Source of the DNA: Rutidosis leptorrhynchoides
Taxonomy: Eukaryota > Streptophyta > Magnoliopsida > Asterales > Asteraceae
Length of the DNA: 64,000 bases
NCBI RefSeq assembly: GCF_046630445.1
Contig: NC_092333.1
Coordinates: 357,773,001-357,837,000 of the forward strand
Reading direction: 5' to 3'
The translations under genes and the position numbers were made by a program. The notes under the pieces were generated by a model that was not told where the DNA came from, did no database searches, and was given only the letters and a program-made list of their open reading frames with translations. Below, piece by piece: positions 13,916-25,061 of the stretch; positions within the stretch are counted from its first letter, which is position 1; every line of letters begins with the position of its first letter.

Positions 13916-14995
13916 CATTTTCAAAATATATATTTTTGAAATATTTAATAATATAATATATAATTTTTCCAAACTAACTATATTTCAAAGTTCTTTATAT
14001 CGTTTAAAATCGTTTTGAAATTATTTAGTAATATCTTTATCTTTTTGAAAAAATAAAATATATTTGTAAATTTATAACACCAAGCTTTAATTAAGTTCTT
14101 CAAATTTTTATATACATAGACAAGTTACTTTATAAAACGTTTTAAATAAAAGGTTCTTTTTAACTGAAAACGTTGTTAGTACGTTTGAAACTAAATCAAA
14201 TAAATATGAAACTTTAGTTTTCCCACAACTAAATATATTTAAGAATCATTTTTTCAAAAGGTTAAAATAATGGAAATCGTTATATCATAAAACATTTTAG
14301 AAAAGTAAAATTATATATACTCATAATAGGTTTTAAATTACCGTTTGTTGATGAAGCGTGAGGTAAGGTCTAATGGTATGTAATCATCTTAATGTAAAAC
14401 GTCACTTTACTTATCTTGTCGATATCTAACTTCTATGTTATTTACATTCCCTAATTTCACTTTCACGTTAAATAATATGAAAACTAAATCGTTATCTTAA
14501 CAAAAGTCACGAGTGAAATATAATAAAGCATGTATTGGAAATCAAACAAGAATCTCCACTAACTTTTGTCTAACCCTAGTTAAGTGACACTTTGTTCTTA
14601 CTTATAATCACTTTACCATTTATTCCGAATACCGTTAAAAAAAATGAACGATTTTTCAAATCAACGTGGACCTCACAAGAAAGACTCGTAATCATAATTC
14701 AATGTATCTAATAATTCAATCATTTAATATAATATTCTATTCCATCAATAAACATATTGGAGCAATTACGTTCGTGTAAAATATTATATTTTCAAGTTAT
14801 AATATATACATATACATATATAATCATATCCATTTATATAACGGTTCGTGAATCGTTAGAAATTTGGTCGAGGTTAAATGAATGTTTGAACACAGTTTAA
14901 AATTCTTGAGATTTAATTTAACAAACTTTACTTATCGTGTCGGAATAATGTAAAGTTAAAGTTTAAATTTGGTTTGAAATTTCTGGGTCGTCACA

Positions 14996-15011
14996 GTACC
15001 TACCCGTTAAA
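14996..15011 (-). promoter_or_regulatory. T1 3' polypurine tract region
   Basis: Minus strand TTTAACGGGTAGGTAC directly abuts the TGTGACG start of the 3' LTR; this is where plus-strand DNA synthesis would be primed. The wider context is GAAATTTCTTTAACGGG. Confidence 0.7.
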
Positions 15012-15345
15012 GAAATTTCGTCCCCGAAATTTGATCGACGTTGTCATGGATAATAATAAGAATATTTTCATGACGAATATGAGTTGATAAATAGAGTTTT
15101 ATCATCATTGAGTAATATGGATAAAACTATTTGATTTTGTGAAGAGTACGAGTGAAGTTATCACAAGAGAGTGAAATGAGTAGGTGTAGATTCGTCATAT
15201 CTGTTGACGTAGATAGGATTGATTTCCAAGCTCAAGATATTTGAAGAAAATCTTTGTAATAAGATTTGATTTTTCGGTAATCAAGGAAATTAGAATCCGC
15301 TTTAAATGCGATCATCTGTTTTGATTGCTCTGCCAGATATTTTAC

Positions 15346-15352
15346 TATAAAT
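15346..15352 (+). promoter_or_regulatory. TATA box of a plus-strand (antisense) transcription unit inside T1
   Basis: TATAAAT is followed by a C/T-rich leader (CCTTTGTTTCCTTTCAACTC) and, 77 bp further, the ATG of a 44-codon frame. The orientation is opposite to the retroelement. Confidence 0.45.
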
Positions 15353-15428
15353 CCATCCCCTTTGTTTCCTTTCAACTCACACCTTCTATTCCTTTTCCCT
15401 CAACACATACTTTAAAGCATTCATCAAT

Positions 15429-15563
15429 ATGCTCCATCCAGTTCTGATTCTTGATATACTCCTAACCTTCATATCTGTCATTCTTCTCTTTCATCTGCCG
15501 CCGAAAGAATCTATTTACTTCTACTATACACTTAGTTTTATAGTGTTTTTAGTTCTCCCGTGA
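15429..15563 (+). CDS. Small 44-residue frame with two hydrophobic segments, antisense inside T1
   Basis: The frame starts MLHPVLILDILLTF and ends SFIVFLVLP before TGA. It has two strongly hydrophobic stretches, about residues 5-21 and 30-43, separated by a short turn with PPKES, so a small two-pass membrane protein would be predicted. A TATA box at 15346 and a pyrimidine-rich leader lie in front of it. I do not recognise a family. Its position inside a non-autonomous element, on the opposite strand, suggests captured host sequence or a chance frame under a captured promoter. Length alone does not prove coding. Confidence 0.35.
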   Translation: MLHPVLILDILLTFISVILLFHLPPKESIYFYYTLSFIVFLVLP

Positions 15564-16329
15564 CTTTATATTGCCATATGCGTCAATATTTATGGCTTGT
15601 AATTTCTGGGTTGTTGTTGGGCTTTATATCTTCCCTTATATTTCAAAGTTCCTGCTTCTGTCTTCTATAATCATTGTCATCCACAGTTAATGCTCCTTTC
15701 TATTTGCTGCGATTTATACTTCTATTTTTATTTCGGAGCTTCATTCTTTCGTTTCCTCTTCTTGCGATTAAGCACAGTATGTAATGGTCCAGAATACATA
15801 GGTATGAATTTTGGAATGAACATAATTAATGTTCTAAGAAAGAAATTATAATAGTACGGTCTTGCTTTGTCAAATTAGTAGAATATCTGGAAAAGACCGA
15901 ATTATCAAGAAAATATTTTCTTGATATTTGTTTTTTGAGATTAAATAGAATACAAGAGTCGTGTAACATGGCACGTGATGACGTTATGGTCTGTGAATCA
16001 TCATGTTCCATTGGAAACTCAGCATGACTTACTGTAATATAATTACGTTGATCAAGTGTCATTATATTATACTAACTCATGCTTCAGTTCCCAACACTAC
16101 TTTAAAAACATTCTTATTTTAAACTCGAAGGTTTCAGAATTTAGAAACTAAAATAGTTTCTTTCATGATGTAATACAGATAACGCGAAGAGGTAGATGAT
16201 TTCAGATAAGAATAGATATGAAAATATCTTCAGAAATATGGAGGATATTTATAATGGACAATATGATGATATCTTTGAATATTTAAGATAAGAGGATGAT
16301 GAAGAATATTGTCCACAAGGGTTTAGAAT
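15564..16329. other. T1 internal sequence, nothing recognised
   Basis: T-rich near 15564-15780, possibly an intron or 3' part of the antisense unit (TTGTTGTTGGGC near 15613). No coding similarity seen on either strand. Confidence 0.5.
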
Positions 16330-16590
16330 CGGGAGCAAGGTATTCGTTAATGACTTCAACAGATACTGAATCATTTGGATTCTTTGAAGGCAGATTTAGT
16401 CTTTGTGATTTGTCCACAGCCTCCTTCATACTTTGCTCAATCCATTTTCCAGTTCCAAACCTTCTCTTTTTCTGAGATTTGCCAACGCACTATTCTTTAT
16501 CATCAAACTTTTTACTGTTAAGGTCGTTTACAGTTTTTGCTGCTTCATCAGCAATTTTCAAAATTTTGAGAACTAATTCGCAGTTTAGGT
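16330..16590 (-). pseudogene. Captured poly(A)-binding protein (PABP) gene fragment inside T1
   Basis: On the minus strand the sequence encodes short blocks characteristic of plant PABPs: ADEAAKTVNDLNSKKFDDKE (the end of RRM3), then GKSQKK, then IEQSMKEAVDKSQ and a stretch resembling the beginning of RRM4. In intact PABPs these blocks occur in this order around the RRM3-RRM4 linker. The fragment is short, non-functional and carries no flanking introns that I can see. It replaces part of the region where gag would be. The homology is recognised by eye from family knowledge and should be confirmed by a protein search. Confidence 0.6.
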
Positions 16591-17417
16591 TAAGAAACTT
16601 CACATTCGAAGTATGTAAGTCCAGGAGATAAATGTTATATGTACACATATAACTGTTGGCGTAGACATGCTGCGAGATTTCAAAATACTGATTGCTAATT
16701 CCCGATGATTCATATGGCAATTCTCGTTACAAGATGCAGATGAATAAATGATGGGGCTTTGATAATATAATGATTTTTCGGAAAATCCTAGATCATTACG
16801 GTTGCTGATAAGTTTACTACTAATGTGGTGGAATATAAATGGTTCCCCGGTACTATGGCGAAAGGGCAACGTATCAAGGTTATAATAAGGCTGTTTCGAC
16901 TGAAAAGTCGAAGTTGACTTGCTGGAGCTGTGACAAAGCTATCTACTTTGAAAAGAGATTGAAAAGTTATTTTACCTAATACATGCCAAAGGGTCTGACA
17001 CGGATACGTGTTAAATTATGACTTTGGTTTCAAGAGTTTTTCAGGTACATAACTGTGGGTATCATGTGGTTGGATCATCAACTCAATTGTTCATTATTTG
17101 AAGTGTCTTCAGGAATTTCAAAGGGCTTGAACACAGATTGTAATCGTTAATATACAATTAATGTTCTAGCACAGTTTTGAAGTCAAAGTATAGCTTTAAA
17201 AGATGTAGAAATCTAAGAGTGATGATACCGGTTATATCTCAAATTGAATTTTTTTGCGATTTCAAAATCAGAATATGTAATTGAATTTGAATGAGTATGG
17301 TTGTTTTGATTTCTATGAAAGAATGCATATTGTTATGAAAATAGTGAGCATAATTAATGGTTGCTTAATCAGATTCGAAGAATGTAATATATTAATCGTG
17401 AATTTATATTTCTCGGG
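16591..17417. other. T1 internal sequence, nothing recognised
   Basis: AT-rich, no gene seen. The part next to the PABP fragment may be further decayed captured sequence. Confidence 0.4.
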
Positions 17418-17440
17418 TATTACCTACCCGTTAAAAAAAA
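17415..17440 (-). promoter_or_regulatory. Internal PPT-like motif of T1
   Basis: Minus strand TTTAACGGGTAGGTAATACCC repeats the terminal PPT motif (14996-15011) almost exactly, 2.4 kb inside the element and downstream of the accessory frame. T2 and T3 have it at the equivalent place. Confidence 0.65.
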
Positions 17441-18007
17441 TTTCACAATTAATATTTTGTACAAAAGAATTTTATTACGGTCTTTATGAAAATATATATG
17501 TGTATATTTTCATAAGATGTAACATAGATTTAATGAGTTAAAATTAAAGTAACTCATTTGATTTACGGTTGAAACTAGAATTGAATAATCCCTAAACTTT
17601 AGAATTTACATAACTTTTACGGAGTATTTCTTTAATGTAATTGAAATTATGAATCAATACTTTGTTATTTGTTGATGTATGATGTTTGGTTCGTAGAATT
17701 CTTATGAATTTCGCAAGGTACGAATGATGTTATCTGAAAAGTTTCGAGTACATTGATGATTAATGTGTAAAATCAAACATATACTTGATTTATTATGAAT
17801 TAGAATTTACTGAATTGAAATAGAGATTGTAGTTAACGATGGTTAAGTCACTGACGAAGGATGTACATCATAGCATATTAGTAATATGAATTAACTGAGT
17901 AGTTAAGATTCACACGTAATAGCTTATTACGGAAAGATTTATTATGGTTCCAAAATTTATATATATAAATATACATATAAATTCTTCAGAGGAAATGAGT
18001 TAATACT
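17441..18007. other. T1 internal sequence between internal PPT and accessory frames
   Basis: AT-rich and without supported genes on either strand. Confidence 0.5.
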
Positions 18008-18220
18008 TCATAACTCATTGATACAATATACTTCATTGTTGATTTGTAATGATGTCCACGGTGATTCTTGAACTGGCGAAGCTTGTGATATTATAGATGC
18101 TGCTGGTACTGATGGTGCTGGTGATGTTGATGATAATGTTGATGTTGTTGGTAGAACGAGTCTAGCTTGTAAATCGTGCACCATTCCGGTCAGGGTTTCT
18201 ACTCTACTATATCTTTTCAC
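18008..18220 (-). pseudogene. Second Ser/Thr/Pro-rich accessory fragment of T1
   Basis: A 70-codon frame with a short leucine-rich start (VETLTGMVHDLQARLVL) and a Ser/Thr/Pro/Ala-rich tail. The layout resembles the end of the accessory frame at 18388-18819, and both are bordered by similar AATC-rich sequence, so it may be a partial duplicate. Function unknown. Confidence 0.4.
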
Positions 18221-18387
18221 TCATCTGATTTGTAATCAGAATCAGAATAATCTCTAAGATTTTGGAGATTACATAATCGTCGCAAAATCTTTCTTTAATG
18301 AAGTTATGAATCAATACCTCATCGTTTATTGTTGTTGGTATTCCTTAGTATCTACAAGGCGTATGTCGTCGATGTTCGTGGGACTGT

Positions 18388-18819
18388 TTATGATGTCGAA
18401 GCATAGAATGTAGATGTTGTTGATGGTGGTAATGGTTCTGTTGACGTTGATGATGGTGGTACTGTTGATGCCGGTGTTACTGCTGGTGCTTGTAACCTTT
18501 GCACTATATTCTCTAAAGCCACTACTCGAGCGCGAAGCTCGTTGGTTTCTTCTACTATACCGAGATGATTGGCGGTTTGGACGAGCGGATGAATAAGATC
18601 TAGAATCTGGGATAGTATATAATCATAATGGGATACTCTGGAAATGGAAGAAAAAATGATGTCTCGAACAGGTTCGCCGGTAAGTGCTTCAGGTTCTTCG
18701 CCAAGAGGGCAATGTGGTGGATGGAAGGGATTGCCTTCTTCTTGTCTCCAATAATTAAGGAGGCTACGAACCCATCCCCAATTCATCGAGAATAGATGAT
18801 GGTTGATTGGTTGGTCCAT
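18388..18819 (-). CDS. Accessory upstream frame (ORF0) of T1
   Basis: A 143-codon frame beginning MDQPINHHLFSMNW. It has Trp- and Pro-containing N-terminal residues, an amphipathic helix that could form a coiled coil (about residues 88-112, ETNELRARVVALENIVQRL) and a C-terminal tail of Pro, Ser, Thr and Ala. It lies about 440 bp downstream of the primer-binding site, before the internal PPT. T2 and T3 carry other accessory frames in that slot. I recognise no domain. The frame is open, but whether it is expressed cannot be told. Confidence 0.55.
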   Translation of the reverse strand: MDQPINHHLFSMNWGWVRSLLNYWRQEEGNPFHPPHCPLGEEPEALTGEPVRDIIFSSISRVSHYDYILSQILDLIHPLVQTANHLGIVEETNELRARVVALENIVQRLQAPAVTPASTVPPSSTSTEPLPPSTTSTFYASTS

Positions 18820-19186
18820 TCATGTCACACTGCTTTCGGAGCTCGAGTGGGATTCCATTTCGGAATCCGAGGGACTTGAACTAATGACGAATTCTATTTC
18901 GTACGATTGAATAAAGGATTTTTTGATATGAAATGATTTTCCGGCTATCGGGTGGTATTCTAATTACATAGAATATCTATATATATAGAGCAAAAGATTT
19001 CGTAGATTACGGAGGAATTTACGGAATATGTCAGGCAAAGTTTACAGTAACAGATACGCTAAGATATGAATTTTGTCTATACACTTTTCATGCAATTAAT
19101 GCAGTAAGACGTGTCTAGACTAAGAATGATAAGCAGGTAATTTCTGACAGTAAATGATAAGCAAAACTTTTTGACATGCAGCTAAG

Positions 19187-19260
19187 GTCGAAGTCCAGAC
19201 TCACTAATGCATCCTAACGACTATCAGTTAGACACACTAATGCTTACCTGGTTCGCTAAG
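19187..19260 (-). promoter_or_regulatory. Conserved post-PBS leader of T1
   Basis: On the minus strand it contains CATTAGTGTGTCTAAC, then GTTAGGATGCATTAGTGAG and TCTGGACTTCGACC. Nearly the same string follows the primer-binding site of T2 and T3, although their LTRs and accessory frames differ. A packaging or dimerisation signal is a plausible role. Confidence 0.55.
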
Positions 19261-19278
19261 ACCACCACTCTGATACCA
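19261..19278 (-). promoter_or_regulatory. T1 primer-binding site
   Basis: Minus strand TGGTATCAGAGTGG, two bases after the 5' LTR end, complementary to the 3' end of initiator tRNA-Met as in most plant chromoviruses. Confidence 0.85.
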
Positions 19279-21202
19279 CATGTAAAGACCCGTCCTAATC
19301 CATAAGAACAAATACAATAACATATGATTACATTGCAAGGTATTTGACTTCTATATGAAATATTTTACAAACATTGCATTCGTTTTAAAAGACAAACTTT
19401 CATTACATCGAAAGTTGATAGGCATCATACCATTTCATAATATCCAACTATAAATGATCTAATCTGTCATTTACTTAATCATAATCTTTACTGAACTCAA
19501 CGACTTGAATACAACGTCTTTTGAAATATGCCATGAATGACTCCAAGTAATATCTTTAAATTGAGCAAATGCACAACGGAAGATTTCTTTCAATCCCGAG
19601 AATAAACATGCTTTAAAGTGTCAACCAAAAGGTTGGTGAGTTCATTAGTTTATCATAATCGATCAATTCCATAATTTTAATAGACCACAAGATTTTCATT
19701 TTATAAACATAATCCCCAAGCAGAATTCTCTCGTCTGCATTAAGGTAAAATCATTCATATGGTGAACACCTGGTAACCGACATTAACAAGATGCATATAG
19801 AATATCCCCAAAATAGAATCCTCTCGTCTGTATAATAATAAGTCGAAGTACTAAATCATTCGTACCTCGAATAGGGTTTGTTAGGCCCATAGATCTATCT
19901 TTAGGATTCGCGTCAATTAGAGGTACTGTTCCCTAATTCTTAGGTTACCAAGCTAAAGGGGTGATATTCGATTTTGATAATCCAACCATAGAATGTAGTT
20001 TTGAGTGCTTGTGTCTATTTCGTCAAACATTTATAAAAACATCGCATGTATTCTCAGTCCCAAAAATATATATTGTAAAAGCATTTAAAAATGGAGCAAA
20101 TTAAACTCACAATACTGTATTTCGTAGTAAAAATACATATGACGGCATTGCACAAGTGCAAGGTTGGCCTCAGATTCACGAACCTATATTAAGTATATAT
20201 ATATATTTATACGTCGGTCAATATCTGTCTAACAATTTAGGTCAAGTCGTAGTGTATCACAATCCTAATGCTCGAGATTATCATGCAAAAGTCAACAAAA
20301 GTCATCTAATCTAAAAATGACTTCCAACATCTATTTATGTTTATTTTATAACCTAAATATAGTCGTTTTATATATATTTAAATATATTTATCAGATTTTA
20401 TTAGAGTAAATAATACAAGTCATCTATTAATAAAATTTATACTAAAATTTATATATGATAAAAATATACTTTTATATATTTCCAGTAATAAAATTTATAA
20501 AGTTCACTTAATAAAAATATAGTGGTATGTATTATTAATGTAATTATATTACGTGTGGTAAAAATATGTTTGTATCCAATATTGATAATAATAATAATAA
20601 GTAAAAGTTGTATTATTTTGTAATAATAATAATTATTATTAATCTATTAATAATAATAATAATAATATTTATATTTAATAATAATGATATTAATTATGAT
20701 AAAATGATAATTTTTAATAATACTAAAATGCTACTAATAATGATATTTTATAATAACAATGATATTTCTATTATAAATGTTAATTTTAATAAAAAATGAT
20801 AGTTTTAATATTAATAATACTTTTAATAATAATAATGATAAATTAATGAAAATGACATTTTTATCTAAATCAATACCTTTTAATATTTAATTTCATCATG
20901 ATACTTATACTCATTATTTCCTAATTAATTTGTTAATAGCTTTTAGTCGTTTTTTTTATATCGCGTTCATAATAATGATAATAATAATAGTAATCATAAT
21001 AATTAGATGTTTCTAATATTAGTTTTAATTAGAATAATACTAATAATAATAGATATTAAGATAATATTAATGATAATACTAATAACTATTTTAATAATAA
21101 ATAATAATACTAATTATAACTTTAACGATAATAACGATAGTAATAATAATAAAATAACAAATTTTAATGGTAATACATTTTATTAATAAGGACAATGATG
21201 AT

Positions 21203-21203
21203 G

Positions 21204-21283
<80 letters not shown>

Positions 21284-21284
21284 T
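21203..21284. repeat. (TAA)n microsatellite in T1 5' LTR
   Basis: About 80 bp of TAA units. Confidence 0.95.
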
Positions 21285-21869
21285 AGATAGTAATTATAAC
21301 GACGATAATAACGACAATAGTAATAATAATCATTTTAACAATAATTATACTAAAAGTAATAATAATTCAGTTGACTATATCTTTTAATCCGTTCATCGAA
21401 ATCACACGAGTTCTAAATGAAAAGTTATTAATTTTTCGCCAGCTTTCCAACGACATGCATATCCTATACCTTATCTCAGTAGCATATGTAACAAACTCAT
21501 GATTCATCAAAACTATCTACGACGAAATTTAACATAAAAGCATGCATAATCCTATCCACTCGAGCACTAGTCAGGGATACACTATTAATATATAAAAGTT
21601 AAGTTATGAGTGCTCACGTATCAATATTGAGATTCAATATTGCAGGAAAATATGTAGACGCGACGGAGATGATAAACACTAGATTGATCTCACGAGCATA
21701 CCCCTGATCTATACCCATAACCTTCATAGCTATAACCCATAATTTCCTTAGCTCTATCCCGCTCAAAAAACCCATTTAGAAATCGCTCGCTCATAACCTT
21801 GTCGTACTATTTTATGCGTAATAATTAATAATAATACCACTAATAATAAGATTAATAATAATATTAATC

Positions 21870-21923
<54 letters not shown>

Positions 21924-22008
21924 TTAATATAAATTAAATATATAATACGGAGTAATCATAGATAAAGAGAGATTGAGAATGAATGAAACACAAAACAACT
22001 CGAACTCG

Positions 22009-22091
22009 TTTTATAAGCAAACTTATCCCACCTAACCACCTCATGCAATCGCATGAGGATTGTGTGGAGATCTCATGCGATCGCATGAGAC
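22009..22091 (-). promoter_or_regulatory. LTR core promoter with paired palindromes (T1 5' LTR)
   Basis: TATAAAA on the minus strand at 22009-22015, preceded at 22042-22091 by two palindromes (CTCATGCGATCGCATGAG and a near copy). A pyrimidine-rich start region follows. This is the copy that would drive the genomic RNA. Confidence 0.55.
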
Positions 22092-23613
22092 ATAAATTCA
22101 ATTCATATTCGTAACTCTTATGCATCGACACATTATATATAAATATTTAATATATAGTATATTTAATCTTTAGAATTAATTAAATATTATATTATATTCT
22201 CGTGCATAGTTGATTTGTAATTTTAGCACAGATGAATTGTACGTTGACGCTCGACTTACGTACCGGTTCCGGTTTTTCGAACCTCCTTTCGTACGCTTAG
22301 AAAACTTGTACTTTACGTTTCACGACACGTACCTTTATCAATAACTAGACTTATTTCACCAATAATTATACCAATTGAAATGTAACTTATTCATTTGAGT
22401 GTTTTGGTCATTTGCTTCTTTAAATCAATGTCTCGTTGTATGTACATATGTATATATATAATAGTATTATTTAGATAAAACATTTTGTAACTAGATTAAT
22501 ATTTAAATCTTATTATATTGTATATATATATATATATATATTTTTTTTTTCATTTTCGAAATATATATTTTTGAAATATTTAATAATATAATATATAATT
22601 TTTCCAAACTAACTATATTTTAAAGTTCTTTATATCGTTTAAAATCGTTTCGAAATTATTTAGTAATATCTTTATCTTTTTGAAACAATAAAATATATTT
22701 GTAAATTTATAACACCAAACTTTAATTAAGTTCTTCAAATTTTTATATGCATAGACAAGTTACTTTATAAAATGTTTTAAATAAAAAGTTCTTTTTAACT
22801 GAAAATGTTGTTAGTATGTTTGAAACTAAATCAAATAAATATGAAACTTTTGTTAATATATTTAAGAATCATTTTGTCAAAAGGTTAAAATAATGGAAAT
22901 CGTTATATCATAAAACGTTTTAGAAAAGTAAAATTATATATACTCATAATAGGTTTTAAATTACCGTTTGTTGATGAAGCGTGACGTAAGGTCTAATGGT
23001 ATGTAATCATCTTAATGTAAAACGTCGCTTTACTTATCTTGTCGATATCTAACTTCTAAGTTATTTACATTCCCTAATTTCACTTTCACGTTAAATAATA
23101 TGAAAACTAAATCGTTATCTTAACAAAAGTCACGAGTGAAATATAATAGAGCATGTATTGAAAATCAAATAAGAATCTCCACTAACTTTTGTCTAACCCT
23201 AGTTAAGTGACACTTTGTTCTTACTTATAATCACTTTACCATTTATTCCGAATACCGTCAAAAAAAGATGAACAATTTCTCAAATCAACGTGGACCTCCT
23301 AACAAATACTCATAATCATAATTCAATGTATCTGATAATTCAATCATTTAATATAATATTCTATTCCATCAATAAACATATTGGAGCAATTACGTTCATG
23401 TAAAATATTATATTTTCAAGTTAAAATATATACATATATAATCATATCCATTTATATAACGGTTCGTGAATCGTTAGAAATTTGGTCGAGGTTAAATGAA
23501 TGTATGAACACAGTTTAAAATTCTTGAGATTTAATTTAACAAATTTTGCTTATCGTGTCGGAATAATATAAAGTTAAAGTTTAAATTTGGTCAAAAATTT
23601 CCCGATCGTCACA

Positions 23614-24866
23614 GATTTAGCAAACAAAAGTGTGTCACGGGTTGTGTTGTGCTGCGAGGTCAAGGATGACCAAAAGAGGTGGCAAGTTTTTATTTCTTTC
23701 TTGCATGTTCAATGTTCAACTATATATATGTAATACATCAAGTCTAGTAAAAACACACATATAACACATATATATATCACCATATCCATCGAGCTTCATC
23801 AACCATCGGCCTCCTTCCCCTCTATATCATCACGGATACCATCACCATCCCTACAACCATCAACCCGTCACCACCACCTTGACACCCCCTTCATATTCAT
23901 CCAAACCACCACCTTGCTTTTCGGTTTCTAACCGTTTTAAACTAAGGAAATATTGGGTGTTGTTCGGGGTATTGTTCATGAATCCAAGGCCAACCATACA
24001 GTCGTCTACCATCATTACATCTACACAATTTACCTAAAATATTGAATCTCAATATTGAACCGTGAGTTTATAGTCTCCCTTTTTAAATGCTTTAAATATT
24101 TTTGGGCTGAGAATACGTGCAATTTATTTTAAACGCAATGGACACGAGTACATACTTAATTCTACACTGAGTTTAAACCGAAAATCCCTTAGCTTTGGTA
24201 ACTAGTAACTGCCAGTACATAGGATGTGGACTGATGGGCGCAAGTAATTGTATATGGATCCATAGGGCTTGACATCCCCGTCCGAGCTAGAGCGCTAGCC
24301 TTTTAACGGACGTATGTTACTTGAGTTTATGACACGTTGGTTTGCGTGTATTAAAACAACAGGGGTAATTATTATTATAGCGTTAAGTTTAGTTACCAGG
24401 GTGCTCTGTTACGTAGAATCTATTGATAAACTTTTGATGAAATCTTGTGGTCCATCTTTATATACTTATGACTCGAGCAAATAAACCTATAACTCACCAC
24501 ATTCGTGTTAACCTTTTTAGTATGTTTTATTCTCAGGTTCTTAGACTGCTTCCGCTGTGATGTGCTTGTTGCCTGCATGGAATCTCTCATGTTTTGTATA
24601 AAGTTATTGCATTCGAAACAAAACTACGTTGTGTAATAAATAATTTGACTGTGATGTCAATTTGTAAGATAACGACTTATGTATTTCTGGGGATTTACTT
24701 ATACTTAAGTAATTGCCCACATGTTTATAACTTTCTATGTTTAGAAAGTCACTTATTTTAATGAATGCAATATTTTTATTAAAACGTATCATGTAGAGGT
24801 CAAAACCTCACTGTGGAATCAATGAATACCGTACCACGTCAATAGTGATTTTGAAGGGCCGTTACA
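23614..24866 (+). repeat. T3 5' LTR, right fragment
   Basis: Continues from the GATTT target duplication to ...GGGCCGTTACA and matches 31786-33072 of the 3' LTR at high identity. It lacks the (AC)n tract that the 3' LTR carries at 31926-31953. Confidence 0.92.
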
Positions 24867-24868
24867 AT

Positions 24869-24886
24869 TGGTATCAGAGCTTGAGG
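24869..24886 (+). promoter_or_regulatory. T3 primer-binding site
   Basis: TGGTATCAGAGCTTGAGG, two bases after the LTR end; complementary to initiator tRNA-Met. Confidence 0.9.
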
Positions 24887-24963
24887 CCATAGGGAACCAG
24901 AATTTGTATTAGTGTGTCTAACCGGTAATTGTTAGGATGCATTAGTAAGTCTGGACTATGACC
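24887..24963 (+). promoter_or_regulatory. Conserved post-PBS leader of T3
   Basis: Contains ATTAGTGTGTCTAACC, then GTTAGGATGCATTAGTAAG and TCTGGACTATGACCG, shared with T1 and T2. Confidence 0.55.
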
Positions 24964-25061
24964 GTATCTTTTTTATCGATTTTTGCTTATCATTTTTGTC
25001 AAAAACACTATATGTGATATATTTATATGCTAACGTAATTGTTGTTTCAATTTTGTGATAG

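Larger units (their letters stand above)
10447..14995 (-). repeat. T1 3' LTR (4549 bp)
   Basis: Reads TGTGACGACCC ... GGGTCTTTACA on the minus strand. It contains (TA)n at about 11365-11422 and 13861-13911, (TAA)n at about 12431-12525 and 13104-13262, a TATA box at 13343-13349 and paired palindromes at 13374-13425. Its length exceeds that of the 5' LTR mainly because of longer microsatellites. Confidence 0.93.
10447..23613 (-). mobile_element. Large non-autonomous LTR element (T1, LARD-like, chromovirus-related), complete ends
   Basis: It is 13,167 bp, bounded by 5-bp duplications GATTT (10442-10446 and 23614-23618). The LTRs are unusually long: 5' LTR 19281-23613 (4333 bp) and 3' LTR 10447-14995 (4549 bp). 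The internal region is only 4285 bp and has no gag or pol. Instead it holds an accessory frame, a PABP gene fragment and an antisense small frame. The primer-binding site (19261-19278) reads TGGTATCAGAG on the minus strand. The 3' PPT ends AACGGGTAGGTAC next to the 3' LTR. The LTRs differ by a few percent, so insertion is geologically recent. It must rely on gag and pol from a relative such as T3 or T2. Confidence 0.9.
19281..23613 (-). repeat. T1 5' LTR (4333 bp)
   Basis: Same sequence as 10447-14995 apart from scattered substitutions and shorter microsatellites. TATA box on the minus strand at 22009-22015, paired palindromes at 22042-22091, (TAA)n at 21203-21284 and 21871-21924. Confidence 0.93.
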
